Part shown: positions 8,654 through 17,726 of the stretch, piece after piece
How positions within the stretch are numbered: position 1 is the stretch's first letter
Layout of the letters: each line of letters begins with the position of its first letter
Assembly (NCBI GenBank): GCA_018715935.1
Contig: DVKR01000013.1
Coordinates: 1 to 64,000 of the forward strand
Source: Candidatus Aphodovivens excrementavium
GTDB taxonomy: Bacteria > Actinomycetota > Coriobacteriia > Coriobacteriales > Eggerthellaceae
Direction: 5' to 3'
Length of the DNA stretch: 64,000 nt
Program-made: the position numbers and the translations under genes
The notes under the pieces: generated by a model
Told to the model about the DNA's origin: nothing
Seen by the model: the letters and a program-made list of their open reading frames with translations, nothing else
Databases searched by the model: none

Positions 8654-8914
8654 CAGCGACTTGCGCCCCGCCGCCAATGCTTTAGACTGCTCAGAGACTA
8701 CTAATGCGCGGGCACGGCAATTGCGCGCAGGGCAGACGGAACGCGTCTGCTGCAGTCGCCGAACGCGAACGCGGCAACCGCGCGCATGCCGGGTGGAACG
8801 CACCAGGCACGGCACCCGCGCGTGAAGGCGGCCATCACCCGCAAGCCACGAGGGGCAGTCGCACGCGAAGGCGGCCATCGCCCGCAGGTCACGAGGAGAA
8901 GGGACAGACAGAAT

Positions 8915-10054
8915 ATGTTGCATTTCGACAGCGATTATATGGAAGGCGCGCATCCGGCCATCATCGAGCGCCTCGCGCAAACCAACTTCGACCAAACTCC
9001 CGGCTACGGAACCGACCCTGTGTGCGAAAGCGCCCGCGCGCGCATCTGCTACGCCTGCCAAACCCCCGATGCCGCCGTACATTTCTTGGTGGGAGGCACC
9101 CAGGCGAACGCCGCCGTTATCGACCAGCTGCTAAACCCGTGGGAAGGCGTTATCGCCGCCGACACCGGACACATTAACGGCCACGAAGCCGGCGCGGTGG
9201 AGGCCTGCGGACACAAGATCTTGCAGATTCCGCACCGCAACGGAAAGCTCGACGCCCAGGACGTGCGCGCCTTTTGCCAAGCGTGGGCGGAGGGAGAATC
9301 TCGCGAGCACGTAGTAGCGCCTGGCGTCGTATACATTTCGCAGGCGACCGAATACGGAACCTTGTACACCCTCGGCGAGCTGCAGGCGCTGCGCGCGGTT
9401 TGCGACGAGTTCGACATGCGCCTGTTCATCGACGGAGCGCGCCTGGGCTACGCGTTGGCCGCCCTGGAAGGCCAGCTGACCCTGCCCCAGCTGGCAGAGG
9501 TGGCGGATGCCTTCTATATCGGCGGCACCAAGGTGGGCGCGCTGTTCGGCGAAGCGGTGGTGTTCACCAAACCCGAGCTTGCCGGCCACTTTTTCACGCT
9601 CATGAAAAAACACGGCGCGCTCCTTGCGAAAGGCCGCATGCTCGGCCTGCAATTCGACGTTCTCTTTGAAGATGCCGAAGAACGCGACGGAAACCCCGCC
9701 GCGCGCGCCGATGCCTCGCAGCGCAACGCCGACGTCTCGCAACATGGCGCCGATACCGCCGGCTCGCCTTTGGTGGAAGCAGCGCGCACGCGCTACCTGG
9801 CATGCGGCCGCCATGCGGTGAAGCTGGCACGCAAGCTGGCCGAAGGCTTCGAAGGCGCCGGCTACGAACTGGCAATCGACTCTCCCACCAACCAGCAGTT
9901 CGTCGCCATCGACGACAGAACGTGCGAGCGCCTTCGCGAGCATGCCACGTTTGAGGTGTGGGAGCGCCGCGCCGACGGCAAGTTGGTCGTTCGCTTTGTA
10001 ACCAGCTGGGCCACGCGCCCCGAGGCAGTGGACGAGCTGCTGGCGCTACTGTAG
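8915..10054 (+). CDS. ltaE: Low-specificity L-threonine aldolase family enzyme
   Basis: 379 residues of the PLP-dependent beta-eliminating lyase/threonine aldolase family, expected to split threonine or allo-threonine into glycine and acetaldehyde. Visible are the N-terminal FDSDYMEGAHPAI, GGTQANAAVI for cofactor-phosphate binding, LFIDGARLGYAL with the PLP-ring aspartate, and the Schiff-base lysine in YIGGTKVGALFGE. An insertion of ~35 residues rich in Ala, Asp and Gln (about 255-290) is not typical. ATG 8915 is preferred, as the protein then begins where the family begins; GAGGAGAAGGG precedes it. It is transcribed alone. Confidence 0.88.
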   Translation: MLHFDSDYMEGAHPAIIERLAQTNFDQTPGYGTDPVCESARARICYACQTPDAAVHFLVGGTQANAAVIDQLLNPWEGVIAADTGHINGHEAGAVEACGHKILQIPHRNGKLDAQDVRAFCQAWAEGESREHVVAPGVVYISQATEYGTLYTLGELQALRAVCDEFDMRLFIDGARLGYALAALEGQLTLPQLAEVADAFYIGGTKVGALFGEAVVFTKPELAGHFFTLMKKHGALLAKGRMLGLQFDVLFEDAEERDGNPAARADASQRNADVSQHGADTAGSPLVEAARTRYLACGRHAVKLARKLAEGFEGAGYELAIDSPTNQQFVAIDDRTCERLREHATFEVWERRADGKLVVRFVTSWATRPEAVDELLALL

Positions 10055-10305
10055 GCGCACTGCCAGCACGGGCGAGCGCGCGCAAACACGTCTTAGCCGC
10101 CGGCACTGCCGCACTGCCGCACCGCCGTCACTGGCGAGCGCGCGCAAGCCCATCTCTTCCACCAGCGCCGCCACACCGCCGTCACTGGCTTGGCCGCGCA
10201 CCCACCGCACCCCTGCGCCCGCACCGCCACAAGCTGCCTGCGGTAAAATGCATAAAGAACCCGAGCATGTGAAAGAGCCGCTGTTCTTTTTGCATTGGAG
10301 GAGCC

Positions 10306-13011
10306 ATGAACCCCAAACGACACGCAGGTATCAAAGTTGCCCTGGGCGCCGCGTTGGCGGCGGTGCTCTGCCTTTTGGTGGTGTGGTGCGTGTTCCTGGT
10401 GCGCGACAAGCTCCTCTCCAACGCTGACCGCATGGGCACCAGCCTCGCCACCACCTATGCCGCCGAGGAGGAGAACCGCTTCTCGGTGTATCGCTACTTC
10501 TTACGACTGGGCGGCTCGTATCTCGACGACCTTCTTGACGAAGGCGCAAGCGAGCAAGAACTGAGCGCATGGCTTAACGAATTCGCCGACAACATGACCG
10601 AAGCCCTCGGCGAGAGCATCATCGACCCCTACGTTGTTGTCAACGGAACTATCATCGCCGCAAACCCCTGGGAAGGCGACGACGCCTACGATCTCGCTGC
10701 CACCCAGTGGTATCAAAACGCCGTGAACCATCCCGGCAGAGCAACCTATACCGACGCCTACACCGACGCCATCACCGACGGGCAGATCGTCACCCTCGCA
10801 ACCACCCTGAGCAACGAAGAAAACGTTGTCGCGTTCGACATTCGCCTGGACAGCCTCAACGCAAGCCGCAGCGCCACTACCGTTCCCGGCGACGGTTCGT
10901 ACTATCTGTTCGACCGCAAAGGAAACCTGCTCTACACCACCTCCGCCCTCGACACCAGCACCGAAGAGGTTCAGGCGTATTTGCAGCATTTGCTGGAAGT
11001 CATCGAAGCCGACACCGACGAAACCGACTCCACCAACATCGCCGGCACCGACGGCATGAACCGCAACGTGTACTACTCGCAAATGGGCAACGGCTGGCTG
11101 TCGGTAATCACCATTCCCACGCACGTGATCCTGCAAGACGGATGGGACTCTACGCTTTTGGCCATAGCGGGCGTGTTCGCCGCCATCGTGCTTGTTGCCG
11201 CTTGCTTTATGGTCTATTCGCGCATACAAGAGCGTCGCGCGCGCCACACTGCCAACACGCTTAAGCTTTTGGGCGACACGTTCTACGCAATCTATCGCGT
11301 CAACTATGTGAAAGGCACCTACGAAGCCGTCAAAAGCTCGCCGGATGTTAAAGACGAGCTGGGCGAATACGGCCAAACGGGCGACTATCAGCACCTCATA
11401 GACGTGGTGAAGCAATACGTTGACGAGCGCACGTACACCGAGTTCGAAAAGAGTTTCTCGCTGGAAAACATCCGCTCGCTGGTAAACGAAGGCGTCACCG
11501 AGTTCGGCGGCGACTTCCGCCGCAAGTTCCCAAGCGGCGTGCGCTGGGTTTCTATCCGCATCGTGCACAATGGCGATTTAGGCCTCAACGAAGTAATCAT
11601 GTGCTTCCGCGACATCGAGCGCGAAAAGCAGCGCGAACTGGTGCGTAAGGAGCTGCTGGAAAACGCGCTTGACTCCGCGCGACAAACGGTGGAGAAGAAG
11701 TCGGTGTATTTCCGCGGGGCGTCGCACGACATGCGCACGCCGCTCAACGCGATTATCGGCCTGACCGAGCTCGCGCAGCGCGACGTTGCCAATCAGGAGA
11801 AAACGCTCGACTACCTGGGCAAAATCGAGAGCGCGGGACAGCAGCTGCTTGAGCTGGTCAACGACGTTTTGGACGTGTCGCGCCTCGAGCACGGCGAAAG
11901 CGGCATGGTGAACTACGCCCCCATGAGCCTGCGCGAGTGCGTAGACAAAACGCTTGCCCTCTTCCAAGACCAAGTGCGCCGCGAAGGAAAGCACCTCGAC
12001 ACCAGCTTCGACGTCGCCGACGACAAGGTGTATGGCGACGCCAAGCGCATGAGCCAGATCCTGAACAACTTGGTATCGAACGCCTTGAAGTATTCGTTCG
12101 AGGGCGCGCGCGTGCACGTTTCGCTGCGAGAAACTGCCCGAAACGGCAGGACCGCGAAATACCAGCTGGATGTATCGGACACCGGCGTAGGAATGTCGGA
12201 AGAGTTTCTGTCTGAGGTGTTTGAGCCGTTCGCACGCGAGACCATGTTTGCGCCTACCGGGGTAACCGGCACCGGCCTTGGCATGCCTATCGTAAAAAGC
12301 TTGGTGCAGCAAATGAGCGGCGAGATCTCCGTGCGCAGCAAGCTAGGGGAAGGCAGCACGTTTTCCATTGTGCTGCCGCTGATTGTTGTGGAGGACGACG
12401 AGGAAGCCACCAGGGGCGCCTTGGATGGGGCGAGCGCAGACAAGAGCGACACGACAGGCGCAGGCGCAGGCGCTGCGGCGGTGGACGCAAGCGCGGACAC
12501 TGCGGCGGCAGGCGACGCCCAGGACACTTCCCCTTCTGCACCCGAAGCGCCTTTGCCAAACGCCGATACGCAGGTATCCGACGATGGCGAGGACGCCGAA
12601 GCGGGCGGCACTCCCGCTTTTACCCTCGAAGGTAAAACCGTATTGCTTGCAGAGGACAACGAGATAAATATGCTCATCGCAACGGAGTTCTTGCACACCC
12701 TTGGCGCCCACATCATTGAGGCATCGAACGGCGAAGAGGCTTTGCGCGCCTTCGCCGAGTCTCAGCTTGGCGTGATCGATGCCGTTCTGATGGATATGCA
12801 GATGCCCGTAATGGACGGTTGCGACGCCGCGCGCGCCATTCGCGATCTCAAGCGCGAAGACGCCGCAACGGTGCCCATCATCGCCGTCACGGCAAACGCC
12901 TTCTCCGAAGACATCGCCAAAACAAGCGAGGCGGGCATGAACGACCATCTGCCCAAGCCGTTCAGCGTTGAAGAACTGGTGACGGTGCTGCAGAAACACT
13001 TGGCAAAGTAA
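10306..13011 (+). CDS. Hybrid sensor histidine kinase with CACHE-like sensor and receiver
   Basis: 901 residues. A membrane helix at about 11-32, a long extracytoplasmic double-CACHE-like sensor (about 33-280) and a second helix (about 284-306) are followed by a PAS-like region (about 325-450). The HisKA domain has H474 in GASHDMRTPLNAIIGLTELA, and the catalytic domain has LNNLVSNALKYSFEG and TGTGLGMPIVKSLV. After an Ala/Asp-rich linker (about 705-770) comes a receiver with LLAEDNEINM, phosphoacceptor D830 in AVLMDMQMPVMDG and LPKPF. CACHE sensors usually bind small metabolites. TTGGAGGAG precedes the ATG. No response-regulator partner is adjacent. The 251-base gap upstream has a TAAAAT near 10245 as a possible -10 box. 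Confidence 0.93.
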   Translation: MNPKRHAGIKVALGAALAAVLCLLVVWCVFLVRDKLLSNADRMGTSLATTYAAEEENRFSVYRYFLRLGGSYLDDLLDEGASEQELSAWLNEFADNMTEALGESIIDPYVVVNGTIIAANPWEGDDAYDLAATQWYQNAVNHPGRATYTDAYTDAITDGQIVTLATTLSNEENVVAFDIRLDSLNASRSATTVPGDGSYYLFDRKGNLLYTTSALDTSTEEVQAYLQHLLEVIEADTDETDSTNIAGTDGMNRNVYYSQMGNGWLSVITIPTHVILQDGWDSTLLAIAGVFAAIVLVAACFMVYSRIQERRARHTANTLKLLGDTFYAIYRVNYVKGTYEAVKSSPDVKDELGEYGQTGDYQHLIDVVKQYVDERTYTEFEKSFSLENIRSLVNEGVTEFGGDFRRKFPSGVRWVSIRIVHNGDLGLNEVIMCFRDIEREKQRELVRKELLENALDSARQTVEKKSVYFRGASHDMRTPLNAIIGLTELAQRDVANQEKTLDYLGKIESAGQQLLELVNDVLDVSRLEHGESGMVNYAPMSLRECVDKTLALFQDQVRREGKHLDTSFDVADDKVYGDAKRMSQILNNLVSNALKYSFEGARVHVSLRETARNGRTAKYQLDVSDTGVGMSEEFLSEVFEPFARETMFAPTGVTGTGLGMPIVKSLVQQMSGEISVRSKLGEGSTFSIVLPLIVVEDDEEATRGALDGASADKSDTTGAGAGAAAVDASADTAAAGDAQDTSPSAPEAPLPNADTQVSDDGEDAEAGGTPAFTLEGKTVLLAEDNEINMLIATEFLHTLGAHIIEASNGEEALRAFAESQLGVIDAVLMDMQMPVMDGCDAARAIRDLKREDAATVPIIAVTANAFSEDIAKTSEAGMNDHLPKPFSVEELVTVLQKHLAK

Positions 13012-13099
13012 GGTTCTTGCTGGGAAGCAGGCAATCTGCCCTGGGGCAGACTGCACGGGGCAGACTACACGGGGTCGCGGCGGCGGAATTACAGACAAT

Positions 13100-13154
13100 C
13101 GCTCTAAATCGAACCTTTTTGCCACACGATGACATAATTGTTCGATTTAGAGCG
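13100..13154. repeat. Palindromic repeat, family 1 copy A
   Basis: CGCTCTAAATCGAAC (13100-13114) and its exact reverse complement (13140-13154) flank a 25-base loop containing CCTTTTTGCC. No T-run follows the second arm. Family 1 copy B lies 174 bases downstream. Together with family 2 these fill most of the 598-base gap 13012-13609. Confidence 0.75.
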
Positions 13155-13273
13155 CTTCAGCAGCGCTGCGAGGGCTTCTCTGCGTGTAACGCCTTCCCCT
13201 CTTGCACAGATCGCTTCTCACCTGGGAAAACGCTTCTTCTGTCGCGCTCGTCTAAACGCAGGGAAAATCGCGT

Positions 13274-13328
13274 CGCTCTAAATCGAATCTTTTTGTCGAG
13301 ATGCTCCAATAAGTTTCGATTAAGAGCG
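13274..13328. repeat. Palindromic repeat, family 1 copy B
   Basis: CGCTCTAAATCGAA (13274-13287) pairs with TTCGATTAAGAGCG (ending 13328) with one mismatch. The loop again starts TCTTTTTG. The arm sequence is that of copy A, so this is a dispersed REP-like element and not a chance hairpin. Confidence 0.7.
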
Positions 13329-13363
13329 ATTCGAGGCACTCCAAGCATGAGGAAAGAAGCAGG

Positions 13364-13451
13364 GTGCAAATCCGCGACCGAAACGCGCGTTTGAAGGGCA
13401 CTTTCGCGCGCGTTTCGGTCGCGGATTTGTATTTCGGTCGCGGATTTGCAC
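13364..13451. repeat. Long nested palindrome, family 2 copy A
   Basis: CAAATCCGCGACCGAAACGC (from 13367) is answered by its reverse complement at 13410-13429. A further inverted copy of the outer 20 bases (GTGCAAATCCGCGACCGAAA, 13364) ends at 13451. The same core, AATCCGCGACCGAAACGCGC, forms the palindrome at 56606-56672, so this is a dispersed element. Confidence 0.75.
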
Positions 13452-13551
13452 GCACCAAAGGATTTGGGACAAGAATGAGGGTCGCACAGCCAAGAACGAG
13501 GGTTGCGAGTCAAGAGCGAGGGCTGCAGGGGCAAGCATAGGGGTTGTGGGA

Positions 13552-13583
13552 CAAAAAATGAGCCGGGGGTTAGCCCGGCTCAT
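13552..13583 (-). terminator. Rho-independent terminator for surface-protein operon
   Basis: Read on the minus strand, ATGAGCCGGG and CCCGGCTCAT form a 10-bp stem followed by TTTTTT. It lies 27 bases past the stop of the small membrane protein gene and so closes the two-gene operon. Confidence 0.88.
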
Positions 13584-13609
13584 AAGGTGGGATAGTGCAG
13601 CTGCGCTAT

Positions 13610-13798
13610 CTAGCGGTTTGTCTTTCCGACTTTCGTCACCAGAACAACTCCAATGATGATAACGATCCACCAAACCACGCTCAGCACAAGATCGAGCGGT
13701 GCGTCGGTAGCGCTGAACCCCTGGAAGTGCCACAGGCACAGCAGAAGAATGGAAAGGGCTGCCAGAACGACCGTAACAATGATGTTCGACTTGCTCAT
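13610..13798 (-). CDS. Small two-helix membrane protein
   Basis: 62 residues with two hydrophobic segments (about 5-25 and 36-56) separated by a short loop, FQGFSATDAPLDL, and a basic tail ending KVGKTNR. The strong site AAGGAGGAG lies five bases before the ATG. The gene starts 20 bases after the stop of the large surface-protein gene and ends before a clear terminator, so it is a real operon member. The family was not recognised. A role in export or anchoring of the surface protein is only an inference from position. Confidence 0.7.
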   Translation of the reverse strand: MSKSNIIVTVVLAALSILLLCLWHFQGFSATDAPLDLVLSVVWWIVIIIGVVLVTKVGKTNR

Positions 13799-13817
13799 AA
13801 TGCTCCTCCTTCCGTGC

Positions 13818-16800
13818 CTATCGCATGTTTCCTGCGTTGTCTGCCTGCTGCTTGCGGCGAACGATCACCGCAATGTAGTACACAACCGTTGCGGCGATGC
13901 CAACGAGTATCAGCCAGTGCACCCAGCAGGTGGCGCTATGCGTATGGCCGGCCGCCATGGGCGTAGCGTCGTCCTCGATGCTTGACGTGCTTGCCATAGG
14001 CGTTGCATCGTCGTCGATGGCCTCTTCGTCGGTGGCGTCGGCGCCGTCAGCAGCATCCGCATCAGCGGCGGTTGCGTCTGCGCCCGTGGTGGCAGCCGCT
14101 GCTACAGCCCCGCCAGCGCCAGCTCCCGTCGTGGTGCCCGCGCCTGCGCCGCTGCCGCCGTTACCACCGTTACCGCCGGTGGTCATGCCGTTGTTGGTGC
14201 CACCGCCGTTGCCGTTTCCGCCACCATTGTTGGTGCCGTTGCCATTGTCGGAGTTGTCACCGTCGCCCGAGCCGTTAGGATCGTCGTCGGTGGTGCCGTT
14301 GGGGTCATCCGGGTCTACGTTCGGGTTGTCCGGATCATCGGGATCGTCCGGATCAACGGGAGCGGCATTGATAACGAAGGTTGCCTCAGTGAAGTCAATT
14401 ACGTAGTTGCTAGCAAGGAAGCTTCCGTTGTCGTCAAGCGCGAGGGTGCCCATGCTGATGACATACTCGCCAGCCTTCTCACCGGTCGCACGAGCAAGCT
14501 CGCCGGTAAATGCCGGGGTTTCGTTATTCTGAGCAGCACCAACCGTATACGTCAGCTCCGGGTCGGCCTCCCCTTCGGTCTTCGATGCATCGCTCGCCTG
14601 AACCGTCAGGGTTGCGGGGTTGATCTTGTAGGTGTAGCTGAGCTCGGTTCCTTCGTAGTTGCCCTGCGTGAACGTCACCTTGACAGTAAGGCCTTCATCG
14701 GTCACGTTGGTCGCATCGCCATCGTAGGTAACCTCGTAGTCGGCCGAGCTGACCACGGCATCGCCCTCGACGTACTTGACGACGGGCTCCTTCTTCTGCT
14801 CCGTGCCGTCGTAGGTCACGTCGGTCAGGGACTCGGTGTCGATGTAGAAGACTTCGTTCTTGGACGGGTCTTCGGGATCGGGCTCGAGGTTCGCCGGCTC
14901 GATGGTGAACTTGACGCCCGCCGCCACCTCAAGCTTGTAGTTCGCCGCAAGGAAGTCCCCTTCGCTGTCAGCAAGCGCGAGGGTGCCCTGCGTGATGGCG
15001 TACTCGCCCGCCGTCTCGCCGGCAGCACGGGCAAGCTCGCCGGTAAATGCCGGGGTTTCGCCGTTCTGGGCGCCACTAACCGTATACGTCAGCTCCGCCG
15101 GGTCAGGATCGCCGTAGGTCTTGGACTGGCCGCTATCCGGGGTGACGGTCAGCGTTGCAGGGTTGATCGTGTAATCAACTGTCTTGGTTCCGGTAAAGCC
15201 TGCGGACTCGATACCCGTGATGGCTACCTGGTACGTACCGGCGTTAACCGCCTCATCAACAGATTGGTCGTCACGAGACAGAGACACCGTGTAGTCTTTA
15301 CCCTCTTCCAGGATGGCGCCCTCATATTCAACCTTCACCTCAGGCATCTGCGAAGTGCCGTTGTAGATCGTTTGCTCGTCAATGGTCACCACAAAGTCAG
15401 TCGATTCGTTTATGTTGACATATGGAGTGTACGTCCACGAACCCACTAACTCGAGAAGGCCGCTTTGGGGCATCTTGACAGTAGTGACCTCTACCGGTTC
15501 GCCGTTGAAGGTCCACCCGTCGAAGGTGTAGTAGCCTTCTCCTTTTATCTCAACTTTCGTTACGGTCGGATCCTTAACCGTTACCGTTTGGCCTGGGTAA
15601 TACTGCGCATCGTCAGTGGGCAGCGTATCCTTAACAGCCTCAGGTAAGTCCTCTTGGGCATAACGGTACGTTACCCCCTTCATAGGAGCAATCTGGCAAG
15701 TTACCGTATCAGTACCAGTAATAGTCGCTTCGCTGGTAATAGTGGAGTCATCGCCAGCGAACGAGTAACGATAGTCGACAGCTGCCTCTACAGTGAACTC
15801 GATCTTTTTTGCGGCACAGTCTTCTTTTGTTGCTTCGTGAGCAACCGTGCACGAATAGGTTCCATCACCGTTGGAAATAACGTTTGACACATCATGCTTG
15901 ACACCATTAATTGTCAGGCTGTTTACACGAACATCTTCGATCGAGAGGGAGCGACCGTCCGTGGTAGTAGCTTGGGGCTTGATAGTTACATCAAGCGTGA
16001 GCTCGTCTCCCGGAACAACATTTTGCGTTTTGTCCACGGTAGCGCTTACTTCGATTTCCGGCTGATAGCCATTTACCGTAAAGGATGCGTCGAAATCGGC
16101 GAAAGCCTGGTTTCCAAACGTGCGGCTATAACCAAATGCTGCAACGTAACCCAGTCTATACGCCTGAGAGATAAGGGACTCGATCCCCGGATAACCCAGA
16201 GAAGAAGCGGCAGTTTCTAGAGAATACAGGTTTCCATCTCCCGAAGCATTAAGGCCGGTAACCAAGTAGTTATTCTCAGGCTTCACAAAGAAGACGATAT
16301 ATCCATCGTGGGCATCCCTCCAATCCCAATCCCAAGGAACAACCGAATGATTATGCCCCACCGCAGCAGCAAAGCACTCGATGTGAAGAGAATCACCGTT
16401 ATTAACCGTCACGAACTCAGGATTGCTGGAATCACCATTGGTATAATACACATATGCAACTTCGGCACCCTCGATACTTGCCGTTCCTGTCATCTCCGAG
16501 CACAGGCTCGTATCGCTTCGCGCCGTCTTCGCTGACGTCAGTTGGGCGGATGCGGAATGCGCGCTCAGCTCGATGTCGGCACTCTCTTGCTCGCCGGCCT
16601 CGTCGCCTTGGTCGTCGGAGAGAGTTGCCACAGAGTCCGCAGACCCGGATGCGTCAGCATCCTCGGTTCCCGTGGTAGACTCCGTACCTTCCGTGGTCTC
16701 GGTGGTCTCGGTGCCTTCCTCCACCTCGGTGGCGTCCTCAGCAGAAGACTCGCTTGCTTCCGGCTCCTGGGTTGCCGAAGAGGCCTCTTCCTCGGGCGTG

Positions 16801-16997
16801 CTTTCGGCACCTAAGGCGTCGGTCGTTGCCTTCGTGTCTTCTACCTCGGTGGCAATAGCCTCCTCGTCTGCATCCTGCGCACGCGCAACGGATGGCACGC
16901 CCAGCATCTGCGTGGCAAGAAAACAGGTCAAAAGCACGGCAGTTGCTTTAATGCCGAAGCCTTGCCACCCTTTCAGAACTCTCGAACCTAATTTCAT
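13818..16997 (-). CDS. Large MBG-repeat surface protein with C-terminal anchor helix
   Basis: About 1059 residues. The signal peptide (about 15-40, ending SVARAQ) is followed by a Thr/Glu/Ser-rich stalk, a globular region (about 150-320), Ig-like parts, and two copies of an MBG-type repeat. Both copies read INPATLTV, then a KTYGDPDP or KTEGEADP segment, LTYTV and ETPAFTGELARA. A Gly/Asn/Asp-rich linker precedes HTHSATCWVHW, a membrane helix LILVGIAATVVYYIAVIV and an RRK stop-transfer. No LPXTG sorting motif is seen, so it is held by the helix. ATG 16997 is preferred, with AAGGTGGGG upstream; a GTG nine bases earlier is possible. An adhesin or stalk role is inferred. Confidence 0.85.
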   Translation of the reverse strand: MKLGSRVLKGWQGFGIKATAVLLTCFLATQMLGVPSVARAQDADEEAIATEVEDTKATTDALGAESTPEEEASSATQEPEASESSAEDATEVEEGTETTETTEGTESTTGTEDADASGSADSVATLSDDQGDEAGEQESADIELSAHSASAQLTSAKTARSDTSLCSEMTGTASIEGAEVAYVYYTNGDSSNPEFVTVNNGDSLHIECFAAAVGHNHSVVPWDWDWRDAHDGYIVFFVKPENNYLVTGLNASGDGNLYSLETAASSLGYPGIESLISQAYRLGYVAAFGYSRTFGNQAFADFDASFTVNGYQPEIEVSATVDKTQNVVPGDELTLDVTIKPQATTTDGRSLSIEDVRVNSLTINGVKHDVSNVISNGDGTYSCTVAHEATKEDCAAKKIEFTVEAAVDYRYSFAGDDSTITSEATITGTDTVTCQIAPMKGVTYRYAQEDLPEAVKDTLPTDDAQYYPGQTVTVKDPTVTKVEIKGEGYYTFDGWTFNGEPVEVTTVKMPQSGLLELVGSWTYTPYVNINESTDFVVTIDEQTIYNGTSQMPEVKVEYEGAILEEGKDYTVSLSRDDQSVDEAVNAGTYQVAITGIESAGFTGTKTVDYTINPATLTVTPDSGQSKTYGDPDPAELTYTVSGAQNGETPAFTGELARAAGETAGEYAITQGTLALADSEGDFLAANYKLEVAAGVKFTIEPANLEPDPEDPSKNEVFYIDTESLTDVTYDGTEQKKEPVVKYVEGDAVVSSADYEVTYDGDATNVTDEGLTVKVTFTQGNYEGTELSYTYKINPATLTVQASDASKTEGEADPELTYTVGAAQNNETPAFTGELARATGEKAGEYVISMGTLALDDNGSFLASNYVIDFTEATFVINAAPVDPDDPDDPDNPNVDPDDPNGTTDDDPNGSGDGDNSDNGNGTNNGGGNGNGGGTNNGMTTGGNGGNGGSGAGAGTTTGAGAGGAVAAAATTGADATAADADAADGADATDEEAIDDDATPMASTSSIEDDATPMAAGHTHSATCWVHWLILVGIAATVVYYIAVIVRRKQQADNAGNMR

Positions 16998-17368
16998 GAA
17001 ACACACCCCACCTTACAACTGCAGCTACTCGGTATTTCTCGTCTCCGGATTCACCCTCAAAGACTTCCCACGAAAAAAGAGGAGCGCTTTGATCCTCTTT
17101 CACGTAGGAAGGAATGCCGCTGCCGACATTTGAGCGGTATACTCCCGTAAATCTAACGTGTCTATAATACTGATAGTTGGTTCGTTCGTAAAATCTCCGG
17201 GAATGAACTTAGCGGTTACAGGAACGAATGCGCCGCTTTTAGGATCGTTTTTATTCCTAATCCACGTATACCATATATGAATGCGTTAAATTGAGGAATG
17301 AATGCGGTTTAGCGGGCTAAAGCGAGGGAATGAGAACGAAACTGAATCGGAACGAATGCGGACCCGTC

Positions 17369-17580
17369 GTGGAACTCATGCAGAACACCCGCGAAGCTAA
17401 CGTGGAGCCCATGCAGAGCACTCGCGAAGTTAACGCGGAACGCCCATGAAGCCCCTATCGGATGCCCGCGAAGCTAATGTGGAGCACTCTCAGAGCCAAT
17501 GCAGGGCACACACAACGCCAGCGCGGAGCACACGCAGGACGAGCGCAAAACTAACGCGAAGCCCATGCAGAGCGCGTACA
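17369..17580. repeat. Degenerate ~33-bp tandem repeats between divergent genes
   Basis: Units of the form CGTGGAGCCCATGCAGAGCA followed by CTCGCGAAGCTAA recur from 17369 with increasing divergence. Upstream (17220-17365) the shorter motif GGAACGAATGCGG recurs. The gap 16998-17726 has no supported gene. At its right end, 17649-17688 and 17713-17753 form a further direct repeat (GGAAAAGGAGCT followed by CACTCACCACGA), the second copy supplying the ribosome site of the next gene. Confidence 0.6.
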
Positions 17581-17726
17581 GAACGAGCGCACGTATAATA
17601 TGGTAAAAGAGATGCAGAGCAAGCACCTCCGACAGCAAGGAACCCATCGGAAAAGGAGCTGCAGCACTCACCACGAGCAGAGGAAACGCTCTTGTGCGCT
17701 GGAGTGTGTGCGGGAAAAGGAGCTGG

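Noticed and set aside
13100-13451. Palindromes as transcription terminators for the hybrid kinase gene
   Set aside because: None is followed by a T-run on the plus strand, and the same sequences recur elsewhere in the window.
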